From JBBDNV01 sp040877415 (lineage in GTDB: Bacteria; Planctomycetota; Planctomycetia; Pirellulales; PALSA-1355), in the NCBI GenBank assembly GCA_040877415.1, contig JBBDNV010000116.1, forward strand, positions 1 to 19,096: a DNA stretch of 19,096 nt, read 5' to 3'. The notes below the pieces were generated by a model. That model was not told where the DNA came from, did not search any database, and saw only the letters and a program-made list of their open reading frames with translations. Each line of letters opens with the position of its first letter. The stretch's first letter is position 1. Both the position numbers and the translations under genes were made by a program. This document shows, piece by piece, positions 8,113-14,691 of the stretch.

Positions 8113-8310
8113 ATATCGTTCCCCTCGCATTTTTTGATCGAGCACGCGCTCGATGAGGGCGTGTTGTACGTGCCCGGCGAATACTGTTATCCGGCCGAGG
8201 GGGAAACCGGCCGCAAAGATCGAATTCGATTGAGCTTCGGCGTGCAAAGCGGCGAGAATATCCGCCGCGGCGTGGAGGCTCTGGCGCGGGCGATTCGCCG
8301 CGCGCGATAG
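8113..8310 (+). pseudogene. C-terminal remnant of a PLP-dependent aminotransferase
   Basis: From about 8131 the forward strand reads LIEHALDEGVLYVPGEYCYPAEG, then RIRLSFGVQSGENIRRGVEALARAIRRAR and a TAG at 8308-8310. This is the typical C-terminal end of fold-type I aminotransferases of the 2-aminoadipate/aromatic (LysN/Aro8-like) group. In these, a GVxxxPGxxF/Y motif and an (I/L)RLSF strand with conserved Arg bind the substrate carboxylate. A stop codon at 8110-8112 closes the frame upstream, there is no start, and the PLP-binding lysine and the rest of the enzyme are missing. Only about 60 of roughly 400 codons remain. The next gene starts 39 bases later on the same strand, so the intact gene was probably its operon partner. 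The remnant cannot make an active enzyme. Confidence 0.75.
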
Positions 8311-8349
8311 AGTGTGTCTCTTGGCGGCGGACAGCGGAGGTCCCGATTC

Positions 8350-9531
8350 GTGGAAAACCGGCAAGTATCGGCGCGAGGCGGCGGATTGGCGCGATTGCTG
8401 ATCATCGATCGCTATCTGCTGCGGCAGTTTCTGCAGACGTTCTTGATTTGCTTTGGCAGTCTTACCGGGCTGTTCATCGTCATCGACGCCTTCAACAACC
8501 TGGAGGAATTCATCACCCATTCGCGCGGCCGGGGCAGCTTGCTGGCGGTGATGGGAGAATACTATGCGTATCGGGCCATCTCGTTCTTCGACACCACGAG
8601 CGCCGTAGTGACGCTGATCGCCGCCATGTTCACGGTCACCTGGATCCAGCGCCATAACGAGCTGACCGCGCTGGAAGCGGCCGGAATTCCCAAGTCCCGG
8701 GTCATCAAGCCGCTGATCGCGGCCATGCTGGTCATTATTGCGCTCAACGTGGCAAACCGCGAATTCATGATTCCGGCCGTTCGCGAAAACCTCAGCCACA
8801 ACGCGCAGGACCTGGGCGGCAGCCGGGGCAAGCTGCTGGTGCCGCGTTACGATTTCCAGACCGGCGTGCTTTTGCGATCCTCGTCGCAGACGTTCGCCAA
8901 CGAAAAGCGGATTCACAAGCCCGATTTTCAATTGCCCGCCGGACTGGACCGCTATGGACCGCGGTTGATCGCCGAGAACGCGTTTTATCGGCCGTCCGAG
9001 GCCGACCGTCCGGGCGGTTACTTGCTGAGCGGGGTTACGCAGCCCGCCGGGCTCGACGGCGAAAAATCGCTGCCCCTCGACGGGTCGCCGGTCGTGTTGA
9101 CGCCCAAGGATTACGCGTGGCTCAAGCCGGGAGAGTGCTTCGTGGCGAGCGACGTCAGCTTCGAATACCTCTCGGCCGACAGCAATTGGCGGCAGTTGTC
9201 AAGCACGCTGGAATTGATCCGCGGACTGCGCAACCGCAGCCTCGACTACGGGGCCGGCGAACGGATGGCCATTCACGCGCGGATGGTCCAGCCGATTTTG
9301 GACATGACGCTCGTGTTTCTCGGCCTGCCGCTCGTGCTGTCGCGCTCGAATCGCAACGTGTTTCTGGCCATCGGGATGTGCCTGGCGCTGGTCGTGGCAT
9401 TTATGCTGGTCGTCTTGAGCTGCAGGTACCTGGGCGCCAGTTATTGGCTCGAACCGTCGCTGGCCGCTTGGCTGCCGCTGATGATCTTCGTACCTTGTGC
9501 GGTGGCACTGTCTCAACCGCTTCGCGAGTAG
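8350..9531 (+). CDS. LptF/LptG-family (YjgP/YjgQ) permease
   Basis: The 393-residue product has the family layout. Three N-terminal membrane spans lie at about 27-48, 80-98 and 119-135, then a soluble periplasmic beta-rich stretch (about 140-310), then three spans at about 316-331, 337-357 and 371-388. Family landmarks are the opening IIDRYLLRQFLQTF, NELTALEAAGIPKSRV in the cytoplasmic coupling loop, and a cluster of Leu/Val-rich helices starting PILDMTLVFLGLPLVLSR. LptF and LptG form the inner-membrane part of the ABC transporter that extracts lipopolysaccharide and passes it to LptC/LptA. The GTG start at 8350 is chosen because GGAGG stands nine bases before it; a GTG at 8314 is in frame but lacks such a site. 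Only one such gene is here, so whether it acts as LptF or LptG cannot be told. Confidence 0.9.
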   Translation: MENRQVSARGGGLARLLIIDRYLLRQFLQTFLICFGSLTGLFIVIDAFNNLEEFITHSRGRGSLLAVMGEYYAYRAISFFDTTSAVVTLIAAMFTVTWIQRHNELTALEAAGIPKSRVIKPLIAAMLVIIALNVANREFMIPAVRENLSHNAQDLGGSRGKLLVPRYDFQTGVLLRSSSQTFANEKRIHKPDFQLPAGLDRYGPRLIAENAFYRPSEADRPGGYLLSGVTQPAGLDGEKSLPLDGSPVVLTPKDYAWLKPGECFVASDVSFEYLSADSNWRQLSSTLELIRGLRNRSLDYGAGERMAIHARMVQPILDMTLVFLGLPLVLSRSNRNVFLAIGMCLALVVAFMLVVLSCRYLGASYWLEPSLAAWLPLMIFVPCAVALSQPLRE

Positions 9532-9560
9532 CCGCGTGTAGATTGAGGAACCAGACCATC

Positions 9561-11261
9561 ATGACCACCACGAAACGACGTCCCAAAATCGACGAGAACG
9601 CCACGCCCTGGGTGGAAGGCAAGACCATCGGGCAAGTGCTGCGCGAGACCGCCGGGCGGCACCCGAAACACGATGCGCTGGCATTTCCGGCCCTCGGGCT
9701 GCGCACGAGCTATCGAGACTTCGACAAGCAGGTCGACCAGGCCGCGCGGGGTCTGCTGGCCCTGGGCATCAAGACCGGCGAGCACGTGGCCATCTGGGCC
9801 ACCAACGTGCCCGAGTGGGTCATCTTGCAGTTTGCGGCCGCCCGGATGGGAGCCGTGCTCGTGAATATCAATCCGGCCTACCGTCCGTTCGAGCTGAAGT
9901 ACGTCTTGAACCAGAGCGATTCGGTGGCGCTGTTTCTGGTGTCGAAGTTCAAGACGTCGGACTATTTCGCGATGCTTCGCGAAGTCTGCCCGGAGCTGGC
10001 CGCCGCGGAGCCGGGCAAGCTAAGCGCGAAAGAGTTTCCCCGGCTGCGCTGGGTCGTGGCGCTCGAAGACGATGTCCCAAACGGCTGCATCACCTGGAAC
10101 GACATGCTCGGGCGGGCCGCGGCGGTGAGCGATGCGCAACTCGAGGACGTTGCCGGCGCGCTCGATCCCGGGCAGCCGATCAACATCCAGTACACGTCCG
10201 GGACGACCGGCTTCCCCAAGGCCGCCACGCTCAGCCATCGCAATCTGCTGCTCAACGGCTACTACACCGGGATGTGCCAGGCGCTAGAGGCCGACGATCG
10301 GATTTGCATTCCCGTGCCTTTTTATCACTGCTTCGGTTGCGTGCTGGGGACCCTCTGTGCGGTCGTGCACGGGTCGGCGATGGTGATTCCGGCCGAAAGC
10401 TTCGACGCCGAAGCCACGCTCGCGGCGATCGAAAAGGAACGCGCCACGGCACTGTACGGCGTGCCGACGATGTTCATCGCGCAGTTGCAGCACCCGTCGC
10501 TATCCGAGCGCGACCTGAGCTCGCTGCGCACCGGAGTCATGGCCGGAGCCCCGTGTCCGATCGAAGTCATGCGGCAGGTGATCGACGTGCTGGGCGCGCG
10601 CGAGGTGACGATCGGCTATGGGCTGACCGAGGCCTCGCCCATTATCACGCAAAGCCGCACCACCGATCCGCTCGAGCTGCGCGTCGAGACCGTTGGCCGG
10701 CTGCTGCCCGGCGTGGAGGCGAAAATCATCGATCCGGCCACCGGCAACACGCTCTCCGACAACGAGCAGGGCGAACTGTGCGGCCGCGGGCACGGCATCA
10801 TGATCGGCTATTACAAGAATCCCGAGGCGACCAACGCGGCCATCGACGCCGACGGCTGGCTGCACTCGGGCGACCTGGCCATGCGGCTCTCGAACGGCTA
10901 TTACCGCATCACCGGCCGCATCAAGGACATGGTCATTCGCGGCGGCGAGAACATTTATCCGCGCGAGATCGAAGAGTTTCTGTTCGCTCATCCGGCGGTC
11001 GAACAATCGGCCGTGGTGGGCGTGCCCGACAAGAAGTACGGCGAGGAGCTGTGCGCGTGGATCAAGCTGAAAGCCGGCTGCACGGCCAACGAAGACGAAA
11101 TCCGCGGATTCTGCCGCGCCAGCCTGGCCCACTTCAAGGTGCCGCGGCACGTCAAGTTCGTGGAAAGTTTTCCCCAGACCGTGACCGGCAAGATTCAGAA
11201 GTTCAAAATCCGCGAGCTCATGATCGAAGAGCTCGGGCTGGAAGAGCAGGAAACGGCGTAG
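9561..11261 (+). CDS. AMP-forming fatty-acid--CoA ligase
   Basis: The 566-residue product is a full-length member of the ANL adenylating superfamily. It has the P-loop YTSGTTGFPKAA (211-222), YGLTEASP (353-360), GWLHSGDLA (432-440), the hinge GRIKDMVIRGGENIYPREIEE (452-472, split by D456), and catalytic Lys544 in PQTVTGKIQK. These enzymes activate a carboxylic acid as acyl-AMP and then form acyl-CoA in the cytoplasm. The overall sequence resembles medium/long-chain fatty-acyl-CoA synthetases of the FadD/ACSF2 type, but chain length cannot be read from the sequence. GAGGAA ten bases before the ATG supports this start; an in-frame extension upstream lies inside the permease gene. The gap to the permease stop is 29 bases, so the two are probably one operon linking lipid export and lipid activation. 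Confidence 0.93.
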   Translation: MTTTKRRPKIDENATPWVEGKTIGQVLRETAGRHPKHDALAFPALGLRTSYRDFDKQVDQAARGLLALGIKTGEHVAIWATNVPEWVILQFAAARMGAVLVNINPAYRPFELKYVLNQSDSVALFLVSKFKTSDYFAMLREVCPELAAAEPGKLSAKEFPRLRWVVALEDDVPNGCITWNDMLGRAAAVSDAQLEDVAGALDPGQPINIQYTSGTTGFPKAATLSHRNLLLNGYYTGMCQALEADDRICIPVPFYHCFGCVLGTLCAVVHGSAMVIPAESFDAEATLAAIEKERATALYGVPTMFIAQLQHPSLSERDLSSLRTGVMAGAPCPIEVMRQVIDVLGAREVTIGYGLTEASPIITQSRTTDPLELRVETVGRLLPGVEAKIIDPATGNTLSDNEQGELCGRGHGIMIGYYKNPEATNAAIDADGWLHSGDLAMRLSNGYYRITGRIKDMVIRGGENIYPREIEEFLFAHPAVEQSAVVGVPDKKYGEELCAWIKLKAGCTANEDEIRGFCRASLAHFKVPRHVKFVESFPQTVTGKIQKFKIRELMIEELGLEEQETA

Positions 11262-11279
11262 AATTGAGGCATTCCACGG

Positions 11280-11296
11280 TTGTCAAATATTGACAA
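11280..11296. promoter_or_regulatory. 17-bp palindrome TTGTCAAATATTGACAA
   Basis: TTGTCAA and TTGACAA form a perfect 7-3-7 dyad 18 bases after the ligase stop codon. It is followed by five T residues and a further TTGACA half-site one helical turn on (11300-11305), with another at 11328-11333. The stem has only two G:C pairs, so as a terminator it would be weak. The half-sites spaced by about 10 bp look more like an operator for a dimeric regulator, overlapping a TTGACA -35 box for the small downstream gene. No good -10 box was found 17 bases on (TAGCCA). Confidence 0.4.
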
Positions 11297-11440
11297 TTTT
11301 TGACATACCGGCTAGCCAACTTTGGCGTTGACAGGCTTCGACGTTGTCGTTGAAATCGAACCCAAAGATGGCGCGCCGCCGGGCGCGCGAAGGGTGACGC
11401 GCTCAACAGGGCGGGGTGAAAGATTCCAGGTCGCGGATCG

Positions 11441-11539
11441 ATGATGACGATGTTCGTGTCTTTTCTGGGCGTGCTGGTGATTACGCTGGTCGTGCTGCTC
11501 GGCGTGTGGGCGATTGGCCGCATCACGCTGGGGCCCTAA
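11441..11539 (+). CDS. probable 32-residue single-span membrane peptide
   Basis: A short frame from ATG 11441 to TAA 11537-11539 encodes MMTMFVSFLGVLVITLVVLL followed by GVWAIGRITLGP. Residues 5-27 form one uninterrupted hydrophobic helix long enough to cross a membrane, ending in a single Arg and a GP cap. Such a clean hydrophobic run ended by a stop is unlikely as a chance frame in GC-rich DNA. The Shine-Dalgarno is weak (CAGG about ten bases before the ATG), and ATGs at 11444 and 11450 are alternatives. The frame is closed by a TGA at 11417, so this is not the tail of a longer gene. Function is unknown. It follows the ligase by 180 bases on the same strand. Confidence 0.45.
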   Translation: MMTMFVSFLGVLVITLVVLLGVWAIGRITLGP

Positions 11540-12031
11540 AAGTAACCGTTCACACCCTCGGGTGATGGGCTTGGGAAACCGCTCGTCGCCGACCGGCGCA
11601 AATTGACGACACATCTCGCAGCCCTCGGCCTCCGGTCCGAGAATAGATTTTCCAGAATTTTAGGAATTCTCGGGGGGGCATAAAATCGCTTGACTTCACT
11701 CGAAATCCCCGCCAGACTCATAGCCGTAGCCCACCGGACTGGTCGGCCCACATGGGCAGGACTCCGCAGGGATACCGAATCGGAAATGTCGAGTAGACAT
11801 TGACCTTGGGCGTGGAAGGCCGCTGATGCCTCAAGTCTCTTAGTTCGAGCGCGACGTAATAGCCGACTGGGCAGCCCCGCCCTCGGCAATTGACGAATCT
11901 TTTCGTGCTCCCGCGCTCCCACGCCTCTTGCTGTAAGCGATCTCGACGGCGAAGCGCGCGCTGTGGCGGCTTGTTCCATCGAGAAGCGTGGTTAGTCTTC
12001 CCAATCCTGCAAAAACTGATTGGAGTACAAC
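11540..12031. other. 492-bp region upstream of the lectin gene, no gene recognised
   Basis: Frames on either strand here show no known motif or plausible start. A small dyad AGAATT-TTAGG-AATTCT lies near 11653-11669, followed by an AT-rich stretch GGCATAAAATCGCTTGACTT that could contain promoter elements. The lectin's promoter should be in this stretch, making its leader unusually long if transcription begins near 11700. The composition is less GC-biased than the genes on either side, which may indicate acquired DNA together with the lectin. Confidence 0.4.
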
Positions 12032-12610
12032 ATGAAGATGGTACAGCGTAGGTGGCTTGTTTTGACGCCTTGTGTCGCGATGTTGACGATTGGCGATTAC
12101 GCCTATTCGGCGACCATTATTCAATCTGCTGTCAATCCCGCGAATCTTCACACCTATCATGCGCTGGTCGCCGACGATGGATTCTCAGGGATCACGGCAA
12201 CCGATGCCGAAACTTTCGCGCTCACCATGGGCGGCCACCTTGCCACGATAAATGATGCCGCGGAAGATGCCTGGGCCCTGACGACGTTCCACCAGTTCTA
12301 TCTGTGGATCGGACTCAATGATGTCGCGCAAGAGGGCCAATTCGAGTGGTACAGCGGGGAGCCCGTTACCTATACCAAATGGGCACCAGGCGAACCAAAC
12401 GACTTCGGCGGCATTGAAGATTGGGTGCATTACTACAATTTCGGTGGCGGCGACTTCGAATTCAAATGGAATGACAACGCGAACCTCGATTCGATCGGCG
12501 GGTCTGCCACAAGCGCGCTAGTCGAAATCGTCCCCGAGCCCTCGTCCCTCGTGCTAACCATCGTGGGCCTGCTCGGCCTAACTGCGTGCCGCTGGCGGCC
12601 GAAGCGCTGA
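12032..12610 (+). CDS. C-type-lectin-like PEP-CTERM surface protein
   Basis: The 192-residue protein has a signal peptide (about 1-26, ending SYA). Its central domain matches C-type lectin folds: TMGGHLATINDAAEDAW (65-81), LWIGLND (91-97), FEWYSGEPVTYTKWAPGEPND (104-124, split at Y115), FKWND (144-148) and ALVEIV. EPN (121-123) plus WND (146-148) is the calcium and sugar-binding pair of mannose-type C-type lectins. The C-terminus is a classical PEP-CTERM sorting signal: VPEP at 167-170, a hydrophobic helix, then a basic RWRPKR tail, processed by an exosortase. The mature lectin domain has no cysteine pairs, as is common in bacterial members. GGAG six bases before ATG supports the start. Expected role: surface-attached carbohydrate binding. 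No exosortase gene is in the window. Confidence 0.9.
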   Translation: MKMVQRRWLVLTPCVAMLTIGDYAYSATIIQSAVNPANLHTYHALVADDGFSGITATDAETFALTMGGHLATINDAAEDAWALTTFHQFYLWIGLNDVAQEGQFEWYSGEPVTYTKWAPGEPNDFGGIEDWVHYYNFGGGDFEFKWNDNANLDSIGGSATSALVEIVPEPSSLVLTIVGLLGLTACRWRPKR

Positions 12611-12720
12611 AGCCCCCAGCCCGCTACGCCGCGGCTCGCCAAATTGTCAAAGAGCAGACGGTGCCGGCGATGGTCTAAAGCTCGCGCCGCTCGGGCACGA
12701 GCCCCCACGGGGCGACGCGT

Positions 12721-12757
12721 CAATAGCCAGGGGCGGCTAGCCCCTGGAAATCTATTG
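12721..12757 (+). terminator. strong hairpin downstream of the lectin gene, possible terminator
   Basis: CCAGGGGC (12727-12734) and GCCCCTGG (12740-12747) pair perfectly around a five-base loop. The flanks CAATAG (12721-12726) and CTATTG (12752-12757) also pair, with AAAT bulged on one side. The stem would be very stable. It lies 110 bases after the lectin stop. There is no T-run directly after the stem, so it is not a textbook intrinsic terminator; it could instead belong to the repeat region that follows. Confidence 0.4.
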
Positions 12758-12763
12758 GCGAAG

Positions 12764-12848
12764 CGCCGCTTCGCGGCTGGCCGGCGGGACGACGATCGAC
12801 CAACGGCAAGTCCTGTTGACGCACGCCGCTTCGCGGCTGGCCGGCGGG
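12764..12848. repeat. pair of identical 25-bp GC-rich direct repeats
   Basis: The same 25 bases occur at 12764-12788 and 12824-12848, exactly 60 bp apart with a 35-bp spacer. Each begins CGCCGCTTCGCGGC and ends GGCCGGCGGG, and contains the small stem GCCGC-TTC-GCGGC. With only two copies and no cas genes, this is not a CRISPR array. The second copy ends precisely where the DGR-template-like segment begins, so the repeats may mark a recombination boundary or belong to a dispersed REP-like family. Confidence 0.7.
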
Positions 12849-12976
12849 CGTCTTTCGGCAGTCTGCGCGGCGGTTCGTGGAACAACAACTCGTACAACCT
12901 GCAGTCCTCGAACCGGAACAACAACAATCCGACGAACGAGAACAACAACATCGGATTCCGCGTGGCAAGCCCCTGA
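12849..12976 (+). repeat. AAC-saturated segment resembling a DGR template repeat (or C-terminal scrap of an FGE-type target)
   Basis: Read forward, 12851-12976 gives SFGSLRGGSWNNNSYNLQSS followed by NRNNNNPTNENNNIGFRVASP and a TGA. RGGSW...GFRVA is the C-terminal signature of formylglycine-generating-enzyme (SUMF1/EgtB-type) domains, a C-type lectin fold that serves as the variable region in many diversity-generating retroelements. The core 12881-12952 has 13 asparagine codons, 12 of them AAC. This pattern is characteristic of DGR template repeats, where every adenine can be misread into a variable copy; diversified targets normally show scattered substitutions at these positions. Upstream there is no FGE domain, only the direct repeats. 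No reverse transcriptase or Avd gene is present on either strand in the window, and the next gene runs in the opposite direction. It may be an orphan template, a relic, or the end of a broken target gene. Confidence 0.6.
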
Positions 12977-13024
12977 AACAGAGACTTTCCCAGGACAAGT
13001 CGCCCCTTCCGCGCCCGCGCGCGT

Positions 13025-14239
13025 TTACGAGTCGTCGGCCGACAGGCGCACCGGCACGTTCACTTCGCGGCCGCCGCGGACCACGGTGATCGTTACTTCG
13101 TCGCCGGCCTCTTTGGATTCGATCAGCGAGAGGAACTCCTGGGGGCTGGCGATCAGCTCGCCGTCGACCGCCACGATCAGGTCGGCCGCGCTGCGATCGA
13201 CCGAACGCGTTTCGTAGGTAAACGGTCCCTGCCGGCGCCGCTGTTTGGCGATTTGGAAGCCCCGCAGGCCGGCTTTTTCGGCCGGGCCCCCCGGCGTCAT
13301 GGCGGCGATCAACAGCCCGCGCTCCGTCGGATACACGTGCGTAATGCCGGCGTCGGGCCGGACGACGCGGCCCGTTTCGATCAACGGCGGGACGACGCGC
13401 GTGATGTTGGCCACCGGAATGGCAAAGCCCACGCCGGCGCTTTGGCCGGTGGGGCTGGCGATGGCCGTGTTCATGCCGATCAGCCGGCCGTGGCTGTCCA
13501 GCAGCGGCCCGCCCGAGTTGCCCGGATTGATCGCCGCGTCAATCTGAATGATCGACTTGATCAGGCGATGATTCCGCGAGGGAAGCGTGCGATTCAGGCT
13601 GGATATGATGCCCGTCGAAAGCGTGCGTTCGAAGCCGAACGGGTTGCCGATGGCGTACACGCGCTGCCCGACGCGCAGCCTCGTCGAGTCGCCCAGCTCG
13701 ACCGGAAACAGCGATTCGGCCGGGGCGTTGATCTTCAAGACCGCGATGTCGGTCGATTCGTCCTTGCCGACGATCCGCGCGTCGTAGTTCTTGCCGTCAA
13801 AGAGCGCGACCTCGATCAACCGCGCGTTCTCGATCACGTGGTAGTTGGTGAGAATGTGTCCGCGCGTGTCCAGAACCGAGCCGGAGCCGGCGCCCTCGCC
13901 GGGAACTTCGACTTCCAGAAAGAAAAAGGCGCCGTTGCGCAGCGTCTCGGTCCGGATATTGACGACGCTGCGATTCACCTTTTCGTAGACCGAAATATTG
14001 ACCAGCTCCTCAGGCGTCAACGATTCGTCGGCCGGGGCGATGCGCGGATTGGGCAGCCGGGTGGCGGAGCGGCCCGGGGCCGGCGAGCTGTCCGCGGGCG
14101 ATTTTCTGGCCGAGGGGGGCCGAGATTCGAGCGGCTCCTGCGCAGCGACTGGGCGAGGGCCCAGCGTGGTTCGCCAGGTTTCTGCGAGCACGGCTCCGCC
14201 GAGGGCTGAAACGAGGCATAAGGCGATGATCTTTTTCAT
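13025..14239 (-). CDS. HtrA/DegP-type serine protease with one PDZ domain
   Basis: The 404-residue product starts with a signal peptide (MKKIIALCLVSALGGAVLA), then a Pro/Ser-rich linker to about 70, and a trypsin-like domain (about 85-290). The catalytic triad is visible: H134 in TNYHVIENA, D164 in STDIAVLKI and S242 in NPGNSGGPL. A single PDZ domain occupies about 295-400 and contains a basic insert (KQRRRQGPFTYETRSVDR, about 332-349) before AADLIVAVDGE. HtrA proteases degrade misfolded periplasmic proteins, and their PDZ domains sense substrate C-termini. The start at 14239 is chosen because it gives a proper signal peptide; the frame reaches 23 codons further upstream. The Shine-Dalgarno is weak. 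The gene diverges from the vWA/STN gene and converges on the AAC-rich segment, with only 48 bases between the two ends. Confidence 0.93.
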   Translation of the reverse strand: MKKIIALCLVSALGGAVLAETWRTTLGPRPVAAQEPLESRPPSARKSPADSSPAPGRSATRLPNPRIAPADESLTPEELVNISVYEKVNRSVVNIRTETLRNGAFFFLEVEVPGEGAGSGSVLDTRGHILTNYHVIENARLIEVALFDGKNYDARIVGKDESTDIAVLKINAPAESLFPVELGDSTRLRVGQRVYAIGNPFGFERTLSTGIISSLNRTLPSRNHRLIKSIIQIDAAINPGNSGGPLLDSHGRLIGMNTAIASPTGQSAGVGFAIPVANITRVVPPLIETGRVVRPDAGITHVYPTERGLLIAAMTPGGPAEKAGLRGFQIAKQRRRQGPFTYETRSVDRSAADLIVAVDGELIASPQEFLSLIESKEAGDEVTITVVRGGREVNVPVRLSADDS

Positions 14240-14691
14240 GGCGACGTTGCAACCTGACTGGAGAAGCGAGGCCGACGGGCGGCCGGCCGGGAACAAGAAA
14301 ATAAGCAATTACGGGCTTCGAGACCAGAAGAACTAAAACACCGAAAGAATTAGCCTCGGCTGGGCGCGAGGATGGTCAATTTCAAAAAAGGCGTCCGAAC
14401 CAAGCGACTTGCGCCTGCTACCGACCCCCCCGGGCACCGAGTGGCCCGTTTCCCGGCCTTTTTCGGCCTTTGGACCTCGCAGGCCGCCCCCAGCCGCGCG
14501 CAGCGGACCGCCGCGCAGACCCCGTTTTATTCCGATTTTTCTAGCGTAAACCCTGTCAGTTGAATAGAATAGGCGTTCGGGCAGGGGAATTCCATGCCGC
14601 TCTTTCTGGCAAGTCAATCCGCGCGCATTCGCCGTCGCTACGGAACACGACGTCGCGAAGCCGCCGGCACTTAACGAGTGGAGACACGTCG
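14240..14691. other. divergent promoter region between the HtrA-type gene and the vWA/STN gene
   Basis: These 452 bases contain no convincing gene. They must serve leftward transcription of the protease and rightward transcription of the large envelope gene. On the forward strand TAGAAT (14565-14570) matches five of six bases of a -10 box, but the expected -35 position reads TAGCGT, a poor match. A short tandem TTTCGGCCT repeat lies near 14459-14475. GGAG at 14680-14683, eight bases before ATG 14692, is the ribosome site for the rightward gene. Confidence 0.45.

Noticed and set aside
11536..11979. 147-codon leftward open frame upstream of the lectin gene
   Set aside because: It has an Arg/Ser/Ala-rich product, no motif, no ribosome site and no conserved start; it is most likely a chance frame.
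12032..12610. The lectin gene as a DGR variable target
   Set aside because: Its 3' end codes a PEP-CTERM signal and shows no similarity to the AAC-rich segment, so it lacks a variable repeat.
12595..12663. Possible protein fragment reading PLAAEALKPPARYAAARQ then IVKEQTVPAMV-stop, overlapping the lectin 3' end
   Set aside because: It looks protein-like because GC-rich frames yield Ala and Arg, but upstream in the same frame the sequence is meaningless and overlaps the certain lectin frame. No family could be named.
12764..12848. CRISPR array
   Set aside because: Only two 25-bp repeats with one 35-bp spacer, no further units and no cas genes nearby.
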